Part shown: piece by piece, positions 53,713 to 61,655 of the stretch
Layout: every line of letters starts with the position of its first letter
Numbering within the stretch: the stretch's first letter is position 1
DNA from: Microbacterium lemovicicum
GTDB lineage: Bacteria > Actinomycetota > Actinomycetes > Actinomycetales > Microbacteriaceae
Direction of reading: 5' to 3'
Assembly (NCBI RefSeq): GCF_003991875.1
Contig: NZ_CP031423.1
Span: 496,001-560,000 of the forward strand
DNA: 64,000 bases
Program-made: the position numbers and the translations under genes
Notes under the pieces: model-generated
What the model was told of the DNA's origin: nothing
The model's database searches: none
The model's input: the letters and a program-made list of their open reading frames with translations, nothing else

Positions 53713-54273
53713 ATGACCCGAGTGACCCCCCTCGTCCCTGTCACCGCCGCGCGCCGCGTCGTGCTCAGCGGCGGCGCCCTGATCCTCGCCGTGATGATGG
53801 CGGGATGCGCGGTCAGCCTCTCGGCCCCGGCATCCGGCACGCCCGCCGGCGAGGAGACGGCCGTGACGCCCGGCCCCACGTCGCCCGCGCCGGCGCCGTC
53901 CGTTCCGGCGACCGGTTCGGCGGACGGCCCTGCCCCGTCCTCGTCGCCGTCCGATGACCGCCTGACGCGGGAGGACCTCCTCGCCGCGGCATCCATCACG
54001 ATCGCGTGCACCCCGGGACTCGTGCTCACCGAGCCCGGCGCTGTCACGCGGGTCGAGGGGACGTGCGAGGACGTCACCGTCGCGACCGATGCCGCCTACG
54101 TCGTCCTCGACGACGCGTCCCGCGTGACCATCACCGGCAGCGGAGTCGTCGTCTCGGCGCTCGCCGTCGACACGATCTCCATCGACGGCGACGCGAACAC
54201 GGTGTGGTGGACGGGGTCGGCACCCGTCGTCACGGATTCCGGCGCCGGTAACGTCATCGAACGGGAGCGCTGA
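53713..54273 (+). CDS. DUF3060 lipoprotein
   Basis: A 186-residue lipoprotein with lipobox VMMAGC and a Pro/Ser/Thr/Ala linker (40-85). The C-terminal DUF3060-type beta domain has CTPGLVLTEPGAVTRVEG, a VTITGSGVVVSALAVDTI coil and DANTVWWTG, ending TDSGAGNVIER. The repeated TITGS/ISIDGD pattern suggests a short beta-solenoid. It begins one base after the stop of the OmpA-type lipoprotein gene. Confidence 0.8.
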   Translation: MTRVTPLVPVTAARRVVLSGGALILAVMMAGCAVSLSAPASGTPAGEETAVTPGPTSPAPAPSVPATGSADGPAPSSSPSDDRLTREDLLAAASITIACTPGLVLTEPGAVTRVEGTCEDVTVATDAAYVVLDDASRVTITGSGVVVSALAVDTISIDGDANTVWWTGSAPVVTDSGAGNVIERER

Positions 54274-54569
54274 TGTCCGCTCCCGTCATCGCCTGGCAGG
54301 GATGGCCGCGCCCCCCGGCGCGCACCGACGGGCTCGCCGTGGCCGCGCTGGTGCTCGGCGTCTGCGGATTCGGGCTCCTGCCCGTGGTCTTCGGCCACGT
54401 CGCGCTCCGCCGCATCCGCCGGACCGGCGACCAGGGCGCGGGACTCGCGATCGCCGGGCTCGTGCTCGGCTACCTCGCCCTCGCGGCGGCCGCCGTCGGC
54501 GTCGTGCTGCTCGTGCTCGCGGTCGGGATCCCGCTGTGGGCGGCTGCCGCATCCGGAGCGCTCTCGTGA
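54273..54569 (+). CDS. Small DUF4190-type membrane protein
   Basis: A 98-residue protein with two membrane helices linked by GHVALRRIRRTGDQGAGLAIAG, the hallmark of the DUF4190 family. The role is unknown. ATG overlaps the previous stop by one base (TGATG), and the next gene begins in a GTGA overlap, so it is part of a tightly coupled operon with the two-component system. Confidence 0.83.
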   Translation: MSAPVIAWQGWPRPPARTDGLAVAALVLGVCGFGLLPVVFGHVALRRIRRTGDQGAGLAIAGLVLGYLALAAAAVGVVLLVLAVGIPLWAAAASGALS

Positions 54570-55279
54570 CCGAGCGGCCCTCCCTCCTTCTGATCGACGA
54601 CGACGAGGCCATCACGGCCGGACTCGGGTCCTTCCTCGAGCGCAGCGGGTTCACAGTCCGCGTCGCCGGCGACGGCCGTGACGGCCTCGCCGCACTGGCC
54701 GAGGAACGGTTCGACGTCGCGGTCTGCGATGTGATCATGCCCCACATGGACGGGCGCGAGTTCGTGCGCCGCCTGCGGGCGGAGGGGAGCTGGATGCCGG
54801 TGATCCTGCTCACCGCGGTCGGGGAGTCGTACGAGCGCAGCGCCGCGCTGGACGAAGGCGCCGACGACTACCTGAACAAGCCGTTCGATCCGCAGGAGCT
54901 GCTGTCGCGCATCAGGGCGGTGCTCCGCCGCAGCGTGCCGGGGGAGCGGCCGCTGAGCGCTGCCTCGCGGCTGCGTGCCGGCGAGCTCGAACTGGACCGC
55001 TCCGCCCGCCGGGTGCGGCTGGCCGGTGCGGAGCTCGCCCTCACGCCGAAGGCCGTGATGCTGCTGGACTACCTCATGGCGCATCCGGGCGAGGTGCACA
55101 CCCGCGAACGACTGCTCTCGACACTGTGGGGGTTCGACTTCGCCGCGAGCACCCGCGCGGTGGACCACCGGGTTGCGGAGCTGCGCCGTCTGCTGGACGA
55201 CGATCCGGCCGAGCCGCGGTTCATCGAGACGGTGCAGACCCTGGGCTACCGGTTCTGCGCGGAGGTGGTGAGCGGATGA
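54566..55279 (+). CDS. OmpR/PhoB-type response regulator
   Basis: A 237-residue regulator. The receiver has LLIDDDEAI, phosphoacceptor Asp55 in VCDVIMP, Thr83 and Lys105 in LNKPFDPQ. The winged-helix domain (about 135-235) ends IETVQTLGYRF. Translation is coupled to both neighbours (GTGA and ATGA overlaps). It probably controls the lipoprotein genes in its own operon (inference). Confidence 0.93.
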   Translation: MTERPSLLLIDDDEAITAGLGSFLERSGFTVRVAGDGRDGLAALAEERFDVAVCDVIMPHMDGREFVRRLRAEGSWMPVILLTAVGESYERSAALDEGADDYLNKPFDPQELLSRIRAVLRRSVPGERPLSAASRLRAGELELDRSARRVRLAGAELALTPKAVMLLDYLMAHPGEVHTRERLLSTLWGFDFAASTRAVDHRVAELRRLLDDDPAEPRFIETVQTLGYRFCAEVVSG

Positions 55280-56244
55280 GGCGCGTGAGGACGGCCGTCG
55301 TGGTGCTCGCCCCGCTGCTTCTGGCCGCCGTGGTCGCCCTCGTGCTGGTCGTGCTCGGCGAGCGTCGCCGGCTCGTGGTGGAAGTCGCCCTCCCCGGAGT
55401 CGTGGTGATCGTCGGGGCGGTCGCCGCCGCCGTCGTGGCGATCGGTCTGCTTGTCGCGTCCGCACGACGACGTGGTGCGCGTCGACGCGAGGCCGCGCGC
55501 GCCGACGGCCTCGCCGACGGGCGTGAGGAGGAGCGCGCCGCGCGCCGCCGCTTCCTCGCGCGCCTCGACCACGAGCTGAAGAACCCGGTCACCGCGATCC
55601 GCGCGACCCTGGCCGGCGCCGCGGATCCGGGGGTTCCGCTCGAGGGGCCGCTGGCCGTCGTCGACGCCCAGGCGCGCCGCGTGGCGGCGCTCGTGTCCGA
55701 CCTCCGCAAGCTCTCCGAGATCGAGACCCGTCCGCTCGAGACCGAGCCCGTCGTGCTCGAGGATCTGGTGAACGAGGCCGTGGCGGCCGTCGGGCAGCAG
55801 CGTCCCGACGCGCGGGGGCGGGTGACGGTGACGGTCTCGCGCGTGCCGTGGCCGATCCCGACACTCGCCGCCGACCCCGACCTGCTGTCGCTCGCCCTCG
55901 ACAACGTCCTGGGCAACGCGGTGAAGTTCGCCGACCGCGGGCCGATCGAAGTGCGCGTCCGCGAGGATGCCGGCTGGGCGGTCGTGGAGGTGGCCGACAC
56001 CGGTCGCGGCGTTCCGCCGGATGCGCAGGCGCAGGTGTTCGACGAGCTCGCGCGGGCCGAGAACGCGCGGGATGTGCCCGGTTCGGGCATCGGTCTCTCC
56101 CTCGTCCGCACGATCCTGCGCCGGCACGGGGGCGATGCGCAGCTGCTCTCCCGCGAAGGGGCGGGCACGGTGGTCACCCTGCGGCTCCCCATCCCGCCCG
56201 GAGCCGGTGGGGCGGCGACCGTCGGCGCGTCCCGACTACCCTGA
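55276..56244 (+). CDS. Sensor histidine kinase
   Basis: A 322-residue kinase with two membrane helices (7-27 and 37-62) separated by only about nine residues, so there is almost no extracytoplasmic sensor; it may sense the membrane or partner lipoproteins. HisKA box DHELKNPVT (His99), N-box DNVLGNAVKF, then DTGRGVPP and GSGIGLSL. ATGA overlap with the regulator. Its last codons contain the TACCCT promoter box of tsaB. Confidence 0.93.
   Translation: MRRVRTAVVVLAPLLLAAVVALVLVVLGERRRLVVEVALPGVVVIVGAVAAAVVAIGLLVASARRRGARRREAARADGLADGREEERAARRRFLARLDHELKNPVTAIRATLAGAADPGVPLEGPLAVVDAQARRVAALVSDLRKLSEIETRPLETEPVVLEDLVNEAVAAVGQQRPDARGRVTVTVSRVPWPIPTLAADPDLLSLALDNVLGNAVKFADRGPIEVRVREDAGWAVVEVADTGRGVPPDAQAQVFDELARAENARDVPGSGIGLSLVRTILRRHGGDAQLLSREGAGTVVTLRLPIPPGAGGAATVGASRLP
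56237..56242 (+). promoter_or_regulatory. -10 element (TACCCT) of leaderless tsaB promoter
   Basis: TACCCT ends six bases before the tsaB GTG and lies inside the end of the kinase gene. Confidence 0.6.
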
Positions 56245-56248
56245 GAGG

Positions 56249-56881
56249 GTGTTCCTCGGCATCGACACCTCCCTCGGCACGGCCGTCGCGCTCGTCGACG
56301 CCGACGGGTTCGTCGTCGCCGAGGCGTCGAGCGACGACCCGCTGGGCCACGCCGAGGTGGTCGGCGATCTGCTCGCCGCCGTCACCGCGGGTCAGCGCAT
56401 CACGCACGTGGTCTCCGGCATGGGTCCGGGTCCTTTCACCGGCCTGCGCGTCGGGATCGCCGCCGCGCGCGCGTTCGCCCTCGGCTGCGGCATCCCCGTC
56501 GTCCCCGTGCCGAGCCACGACGCCGTCGCGCTGCAGGTGCTCCTGGCCGATGCGGTCGAGAGCCGTGACACGCCGCGATTCGCGGTGGTGACCGATGCCC
56601 GGCGGCGGGAGTTCGCCTGCTCCGTCTACGACGGGCTGGACGACGACGGGCTCCCCGTCCGCGTGGGCGGTCCGCTCCTCTGGCCGCGCGACGAGACCGA
56701 CGCGCGTCTCGCCGAGTCCGGAGCGCGCCGGGTCGATGCGGCGACGGTGCCCGCCGCTCTGCTCGCGACCGCCGCCGCCCGCGCCCTCGGCGCCGGTCGA
56801 GCGCTCGCCGGCGCGGAGCCGCTGTACCTGCGCTCGCCGGACGTCACCATGCCCCGCGGACCGAAGCGGGTGACCGCATGA
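56249..56881 (+). CDS. tsaB: tRNA threonylcarbamoyladenosine synthesis scaffold TsaB
   Basis: A 210-residue inactive TsaD paralogue that dimerises with TsaD for t6A formation. FLGIDTSLGTAVALVDADG and SGMGPGPFTGLRVGIAAARA are characteristic. The GTG at 56249 is fixed by the family start and the upstream promoter box. Overlaps rimI by four bases. Confidence 0.95.
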   Translation: MFLGIDTSLGTAVALVDADGFVVAEASSDDPLGHAEVVGDLLAAVTAGQRITHVVSGMGPGPFTGLRVGIAAARAFALGCGIPVVPVPSHDAVALQVLLADAVESRDTPRFAVVTDARRREFACSVYDGLDDDGLPVRVGGPLLWPRDETDARLAESGARRVDAATVPAALLATAAARALGAGRALAGAEPLYLRSPDVTMPRGPKRVTA

Positions 56882-57387
56882 GCCTGCGCGAGGCGACCGT
56901 CGCCGACCTCGACGGCATCATGGCCATCGAGCGGATGTCCTTCCTCGGTGACGCCTGGTCGACCGCGGTCATGGAGGCCGACATCGCCTCCCCGCACACC
57001 TGGTACGTCGTGTGGGAGGAGGGGGCCGGCATCCGCGGCTACGCCGGTCTGCGCGCGCCCGCGGGCTCCGCGGACGCCGACGTGCAGACCATCGCGCTCG
57101 CCGCCGACGCCCGCGGCCGCGGACAGGGCCGCGCCCTCCTCCGCGCGCTGCTCTCCGAGGCGACCCGGCGCGGCGCGCGCGAGGTGTTCCTCGACGTGCG
57201 CGACGACAACACCGCGGCGCAGTCGCTGTACGTCTCCGAGGGTTTCGTGCCGATCGGCCGCCGCCCGAACTACTACCCGGCCGACGGCGGGGTCGACGCG
57301 ATCGTCATGAAGCTCGAGCTGCGCGGGTGGGTGGCGCATCATGCGAGGACGGATGCCGCGGCCCCCGGTCAGGAGTGGTGCACGTGA
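56878..57387 (+). CDS. rimI: Ribosomal-protein-alanine N-acetyltransferase family (RimI)
   Basis: A 169-residue GNAT acetyltransferase. [19 protein letters not shown] binds acetyl-CoA, and [19 protein letters not shown] matches the RimI end motif. RimI acetylates N-terminal alanine, classically of S18. It sits between tsaB and tsaD as usual in actinobacteria. ATGA and GTGA overlaps with its neighbours. Confidence 0.92.
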   Translation: MSLREATVADLDGIMAIERMSFLGDAWSTAVMEADIASPHTWYVVWEEGAGIRGYAGLRAPAGSADADVQTIALAADARGRGQGRALLRALLSEATRRGAREVFLDVRDDNTAAQSLYVSEGFVPIGRRPNYYPADGGVDAIVMKLELRGWVAHHARTDAAAPGQEWCT

Positions 57388-58457
57388 GCGCGGCCGAGCC
57401 GCTGGTGCTGGGCATCGAGACGAGCTGCGACGAGACCGGCATCGGCATCGTCCGCGGCCGCACCCTGCTGTCGAACACCATCGCGAGCAGCATGGATGAG
57501 CACGCCCGCTTCGGCGGTGTGGTGCCCGAGGTCGCAGCGCGCGCCCACCTGGAGGCCCTGCAGCCGGCCGTCGAGGCGGCGCTGGCGGAGGCGGGCGTCG
57601 CGCTCGCCGACCTCGATGCCGTGGCCGTCACGAGCGGTCCGGGACTCGCGGGTGCGCTGATGGTCGGCATCGGCGCCGCTAAGGCGCTCGCCGTCTCGCT
57701 CGACCGCCCGCTCTACGCGGTCAACCACCTCGTCGGGCACATCGCCGCCGATCTCCTCGACGAGGACGCACCGCCGCTGGAGTATCCGACCGTCGCGCTG
57801 CTGGTCAGCGGAGGGCACACCTCGCTCCTCCTCGTCCGCGACCTGACCTCCGACGTGGAGCTGCTCGGCGAGACCGTCGACGACGCCGCCGGCGAGGCGT
57901 TCGACAAGGTCGCACGCCTGCTCGGGCTGCCGTATCCCGGCGGGCCGGAGATCGATCGCGCCGCCGACGGCGCTGCCGGTCCCGCCGGCGACGCCACGGC
58001 CATCCGCTTCCCCCGGGGTCTGTCCCGCGCGTCCGACATGGCCGCCCACCGCTACGACTTCTCGTTCTCGGGGCTCAAGACCGCGGTCGCGCGCTGGGTG
58101 GAGCAGCAGGACGGCGACATCCCGGTCGCCGATGTCGCAGCATCCTTCCGCGAAGCGGTCGTCGACGTCCTCATCACGAAGGCGCTCGACGCCTGCGCCC
58201 GCTTCGAGGTGCCGCGGCTGCTGCTGGGCGGAGGCGTCGTGGCGAACCGCCGACTGCGCGACGTCGCGACCGAGCGCGCCGAGGCCGCGGGCGTGACGCT
58301 GCGCATCCCGCCGCTGTCGCTCTGCACCGACAACGGCGCGATGATCGCCGGGCTCGCGGCCGAGCTGATCTCCTCGGGCCGCCGTCCCTCGACGCTCGCG
58401 TTCGGGGCGGACTCCACCCTCCCGGTGACCGAGATCCAGGTCGCGGAGCGGTCGTGA
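57384..58457 (+). CDS. tsaD: tRNA threonylcarbamoyltransferase TsaD
   Basis: A 357-residue catalytic subunit of t6A synthesis. [16 protein letters not shown], the HxxxH-type metal site in [10 protein letters not shown] (His115, His119), [22 protein letters not shown] and [13 protein letters not shown] are diagnostic. GTG start in a GTGA overlap with rimI. Confidence 0.97.
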   Translation: MSAAEPLVLGIETSCDETGIGIVRGRTLLSNTIASSMDEHARFGGVVPEVAARAHLEALQPAVEAALAEAGVALADLDAVAVTSGPGLAGALMVGIGAAKALAVSLDRPLYAVNHLVGHIAADLLDEDAPPLEYPTVALLVSGGHTSLLLVRDLTSDVELLGETVDDAAGEAFDKVARLLGLPYPGGPEIDRAADGAAGPAGDATAIRFPRGLSRASDMAAHRYDFSFSGLKTAVARWVEQQDGDIPVADVAASFREAVVDVLITKALDACARFEVPRLLLGGGVVANRRLRDVATERAEAAGVTLRIPPLSLCTDNGAMIAGLAAELISSGRRPSTLAFGADSTLPVTEIQVAERS

Positions 58458-58990
58458 CCGACGATCGGGATGCTGCGGCCACCCCGTCGGGGTCCGACGA
58501 CCGCCTCGGCGAGACGCCGCCGATCTTCCGCGCGCCGCCTCCGGCGGTCGTCCCAAAGACTCCGCACCCGGAGCCCGTCGTGGAGGCGCCGTCGCCGGAT
58601 GTCGCGCCGGCCGGTGAGGACCTCGTGCTGCCGGGTGCGCATCGCGGCGGCTTCGCCCGGCTGCCGACGGCCCCTGTGGGTATCGCGGCGCCCGTCGTGC
58701 CCGTCGACGACGTCGCTCCCCGCGTGGAGTGGGCGCCGCGTGCGCCGGTGTCGCGCGGACTGTCGGCGTGGGCGCTGGCCTTCGCCGTGCCCGGCCTCGC
58801 CTTCTCGCTGATCGTGGGCTGGGGGTTCCCCATCGGACTCGTCGCCGTCGTGGTGGGCGTCATCGCGCTGCGGCGTCCGGCCGAGAGCCGCGGCACCGCG
58901 CTCTGGGCGATCTGCCTCGGCGCGCTCTCCGTGCTCTACAGCGCGGGCTGGCTCATCTGGGCGGCGCAGCGTCTCGCCGTCCTCGGCTGA
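58454..58990 (+). CDS. DUF4190-like membrane protein with disordered N-terminus
   Basis: A 178-residue protein. Residues 1-95 are Pro/Asp/Ala-rich and probably disordered. Two membrane helices follow (about 105-135 and 148-172) linked by [16 protein letters not shown], similar in plan to the DUF4190 protein at 54273-54569. GTG overlaps the tsaD stop, so it is co-transcribed with the t6A genes, but no link in function is evident. Confidence 0.75.
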   Translation: MTDDRDAAATPSGSDDRLGETPPIFRAPPPAVVPKTPHPEPVVEAPSPDVAPAGEDLVLPGAHRGGFARLPTAPVGIAAPVVPVDDVAPRVEWAPRAPVSRGLSAWALAFAVPGLAFSLIVGWGFPIGLVAVVVGVIALRRPAESRGTALWAICLGALSVLYSAGWLIWAAQRLAVLG

Positions 58991-59003
58991 GGCGTCGCGC
59001 GAT

Positions 59004-60206
59004 TCAGACGCGGTCGGCCAGCAGCGTGAGCCGCTTCGACCCGATCCGCGTCACGATGAGCGTCGCGGAGGCGTCGCCGCGCAGCTTCAGCGACGTCCGC
59101 AGGCGGGCGGGATCGATGTCCACTCCCCGCTTCTTGATCTCCAGCACACCCACTCCGCGCTCGCGGAGGGCCCGTGACAGCGCCTTCACATCCGACGGAA
59201 GCTCCTCCCGCACGCGGAACGTCGACACGAACGGGCTCGTCAGCGGGGCGTCGGAGGTCAGGTAGGCGATGCCGTCGGCGAGCATCCCGGCATCGAGTGC
59301 GCGCGCCACGTCGCCGATGAGGCGCGCGCGGATGACCGCGCCGTCCGGCTCGTGCACAAAGGCCCCGAGCGGCCTCACCGGCTCGTCCTCCGCGTCGGCG
59401 GCGGCGGTCAGCTCGTGGGCGGCATCCCCGCGCATCATGAGCGCCGCCCGCCGCACACCCGGCCGGGCGAGCGCACCCGACCAGAGCACGAGCTCGATCG
59501 TGGAGCCGTCGGCGCTGACCCACTGCGCCTCGACGCCGTCGGGGATCGTGTCCCGGTCGAAGCCCGGCCCGAGCTTGATGCCGGTCGGCACACGGGCCGC
59601 GAGGGCGAAGGCCCAGTCCAGCGGCGGGGTGTGGTCCTCCGCGCGCAGGCGGGTGGTCTCGGAGTGCCCGGCCGTGCGGCGCGCGGGGTCGAGCCAGACG
59701 GCATCGACCGGGAGAGCGGATGCCGCGCCCGGCGCGTGATCCTCGGCGCGGCCGGCGCGCACCGACGCGTCCGCCCCGAACGGTGCGAGGTTGTACGCCG
59801 CGATCGCGGCCGTGATCTCGTCCGCGTCGACGGCGGTGACACGGAGCCCGAGGCCGGCGAACCCCATCGCGTCGCCGCCGATCCCGCAGCCGAGGTCGGC
59901 GACCGAGCGCATGCCGGCGTCGCGGAAGCGCGCCGCGTGACGTGCCGCCACCGAGAGCCGCGTGGCCTGTTCGAGGCCGGCGCGGGTGAACAGCATCCGC
60001 GCGGCGAAGTCGCCGAACTTCGGCTTCGCCTTCTCGCGCAGCCGTGCCTGCCCGACGACCGCCGACACCAGTGCGGGGGAGTGTCCGTCCGCACGCAGCC
60101 GCGAGACCGCGCGGGTGACGTCGGCCGTGGATGCGATGGCGGGCTGTGCGTCCAGCAGCCGGAGGCCTTCGGGCGTGAGGAGGGCGCTGAGCTCTGCCGA
60201 ATCCAT
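59004..60206 (-). CDS. THUMP-like class I SAM-dependent methyltransferase
   Basis: A 400-residue protein. After a helical N-terminus (KAKPKFGDFAARMLFTRAGLEQAT) it has the SAM-binding motif VADLGCGIGGDAMGFAGLG and VDADEITAAIAAYNLAPFG, then DAVWLDPARRT as the catalytic-site loop and a C-terminal THUMP-like domain (KRGVDIDPARLRTSLKLRGD). Probably an RNA methyltransferase; the target is unknown. ATG start six bases after a TAGGCT box. Confidence 0.87.
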   Translation of the reverse strand: MDSAELSALLTPEGLRLLDAQPAIASTADVTRAVSRLRADGHSPALVSAVVGQARLREKAKPKFGDFAARMLFTRAGLEQATRLSVAARHAARFRDAGMRSVADLGCGIGGDAMGFAGLGLRVTAVDADEITAAIAAYNLAPFGADASVRAGRAEDHAPGAASALPVDAVWLDPARRTAGHSETTRLRAEDHTPPLDWAFALAARVPTGIKLGPGFDRDTIPDGVEAQWVSADGSTIELVLWSGALARPGVRRAALMMRGDAAHELTAAADAEDEPVRPLGAFVHEPDGAVIRARLIGDVARALDAGMLADGIAYLTSDAPLTSPFVSTFRVREELPSDVKALSRALRERGVGVLEIKKRGVDIDPARLRTSLKLRGDASATLIVTRIGSKRLTLLADRV

Positions 60207-60212
60207 CCGGCC

Positions 60213-60218
60213 AGCCTA
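60213..60218 (-). promoter_or_regulatory. -10 element (TAGGCT) of leaderless methyltransferase promoter
   Basis: Minus-strand TAGGCT, six bases, then the ATG at 60206. Confidence 0.6.
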
Positions 60219-60366
60219 CGACGCACCCCCGGCCGCTCCCGGCGGGGCCCCGCGCGGACGGTACCCCGTAACCCCCTAAGGGGCCCGGGGGCGTCCCCGC
60301 AAACCCCCCGCCGCAGCATCCCATTGTCCGGAGTCCTCCCCGATGCGACCCCCGGTGCCCGGCTCG

Positions 60367-60372
60367 TAGCGT
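60367..60372 (+). promoter_or_regulatory. -10 element (TAGCGT) of the DNS-repeat locus
   Basis: TAGCGT lies 48 bases before the ATG at 60421. The predicted leader holds a small CGGGG/CCCCG hairpin and a GGGAAAG site. Upstream, 60258-60310 is an unusual C- and G-tract-rich stretch. Confidence 0.45.
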
Positions 60373-60420
60373 GAGGCCAACATCACACCGGGGTCTGTCC
60401 CCGAGATTGGGAAAGAAACC

Positions 60421-61551
60421 ATGGCGGACAACACCAGCGTCGCTGGCTCCTACAACACCGGCGTGTGGGGCTCGGGCAACGAGGACAACACGACCAACAA
60501 CGCGAACCTGAACCTCGGCATCGCGGACTCCTTCAACGCGGACGACTCCACGAACGACAGCGGCAACAGCGCCGTGGGCATCGCCGATTCCTACAACGAG
60601 GACAACTCGGTCAACGACAGCGGCAACGCCACGACCGACATCACCGACTCGTGGAACACCGACTCCAACGACGTCGTCACCGACACCGCCGACTCGTTCA
60701 ACGACAACTCGGACAACTCCGACAACTCGGACAACTCGGACAACTCCGACAACTCGGACAACAGCGACAATTCCGACAACAGCGACAACTCGGACAACTC
60801 CGACAACTCGGACAACTCCGACAACAGCGACAACTCGGACAACTCCACGACCGACAACAGCGACAACTCGGTCAACGACTCCTACAACGACAACTCGGTC
60901 GACATCACGGAGGACTCGTACAACTCCTGGACCGACGACAACTCGGTGACCGTCGGCGTCCGCGACTACAGCACGGGCCTCGGCAACCTCAGCATCGGCG
61001 GCGGCGCCGCAGGCACCGGCACCGGTGACGTGTGGGTCAACAACCAGAACACCATCATCGACCAGTCGGTCAACGGCGCCGGTGACGGCGGCTTCGCCGG
61101 CGGCGGGTCGGCGGTCGTGGCCTCGGGTGAGGACTCGATGGCTGCGGGCGACGGCATCAGCATCGTCAACACGATGGACTCGTCCGAGACCATCACGGCG
61201 ACCGACGGCAGCGTCAACATCGGCAACGAGACGACGATCACCACCGTCACCGACTCGTACAACGAGTACAACGAGACCAACGAGTGGACCGACAACTCGG
61301 TCGACACCACGGTCACCGACTCGTACAACGACAACTCGAGCGACTGGAGCGCGACGGACTCGTTCAACGACAGCTCCGCCGACTGGAGCGCGGCCGACTC
61401 GTTCAACGACAACTCGACCGACTACAGCGCGATGGACTCGTTCAACGACGAGAGCAGCCAGCTGTGGACGACGGACATCAACGCCGACGTCGACGTCATC
61501 ATCGACAGCCAGAACGCCGCCGTCCTCGACGGCTCCGACTTCGCCGGCTGA
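60421..61551 (+). CDS. DNS-repeat acidic protein, copy 1
   Basis: A 376-residue protein of no family I recognise, dominated by Asp, Asn, Ser and Thr. N-terminal 20-residue repeats (GIADSFNADDSTNDSGNSAV) precede sixteen uninterrupted Asp-Asn-Ser triplets at residues 95-142. A conserved Gly-rich block follows (178-248: VGVRDYSTG, DVWVNNQNTI, QSVNGAGDG, GGGSAVVASG), then four 13-residue repeats (299-350: TDSFNDSSADWSA). It has one Arg (VGVRDY) and no Lys, His, Cys or Pro. No signal peptide or membrane helix. Probably disordered or a beta-solenoid. The downstream IniA-like GTPase suggests an IniB-like role (inference). Confidence 0.85.
   Translation: MADNTSVAGSYNTGVWGSGNEDNTTNNANLNLGIADSFNADDSTNDSGNSAVGIADSYNEDNSVNDSGNATTDITDSWNTDSNDVVTDTADSFNDNSDNSDNSDNSDNSDNSDNSDNSDNSDNSDNSDNSDNSDNSDNSDNSTTDNSDNSVNDSYNDNSVDITEDSYNSWTDDNSVTVGVRDYSTGLGNLSIGGGAAGTGTGDVWVNNQNTIIDQSVNGAGDGGFAGGGSAVVASGEDSMAAGDGISIVNTMDSSETITATDGSVNIGNETTITTVTDSYNEYNETNEWTDNSVDTTVTDSYNDNSSDWSATDSFNDSSADWSAADSFNDNSTDYSAMDSFNDESSQLWTTDINADVDVIIDSQNAAVLDGSDFAG
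60703..60846 (+). repeat. 9-base tandem repeat, 16 units (copy 1)
   Basis: Sixteen GAC-AAC-Ser units with the Ser codon varying among TCG, TCC and AGC, and one AAT for Asn. Encodes the Asp-Asn-Ser run at residues 95-142. Confidence 0.95.
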
Positions 61552-61559
61552 CACAGACC

Positions 61560-61618
61560 GCCCGGCCGCCGCCGCCTCGTGGCGGCCGGGCACCACATCC
61601 GTCCTCCCCGGACGGATG
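61560..61618 (+). terminator. Two hairpins between the DNS-repeat genes
   Basis: Stem 61560-61570 with 61581-61591 (11 bp, perfect) and stem 61596-61604 with 61610-61618 (9 bp, perfect) directly after the first gene. They could terminate part of the transcript and set the ratio of copy 1 to downstream products. Confidence 0.65.
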
Positions 61619-61655
61619 ACACGACTTCACCACCCTCTTCCAGAAAGCGACGGCC

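Noticed and set aside
58936..61596. An 886-codon minus-strand frame antisense to the DNS repeats with VRVVGVV runs
   Set aside because: It is the reverse-strand image of the Asp-Asn-Ser repeats plus an out-of-frame methyltransferase. There is no ribosome-binding site or known domain.
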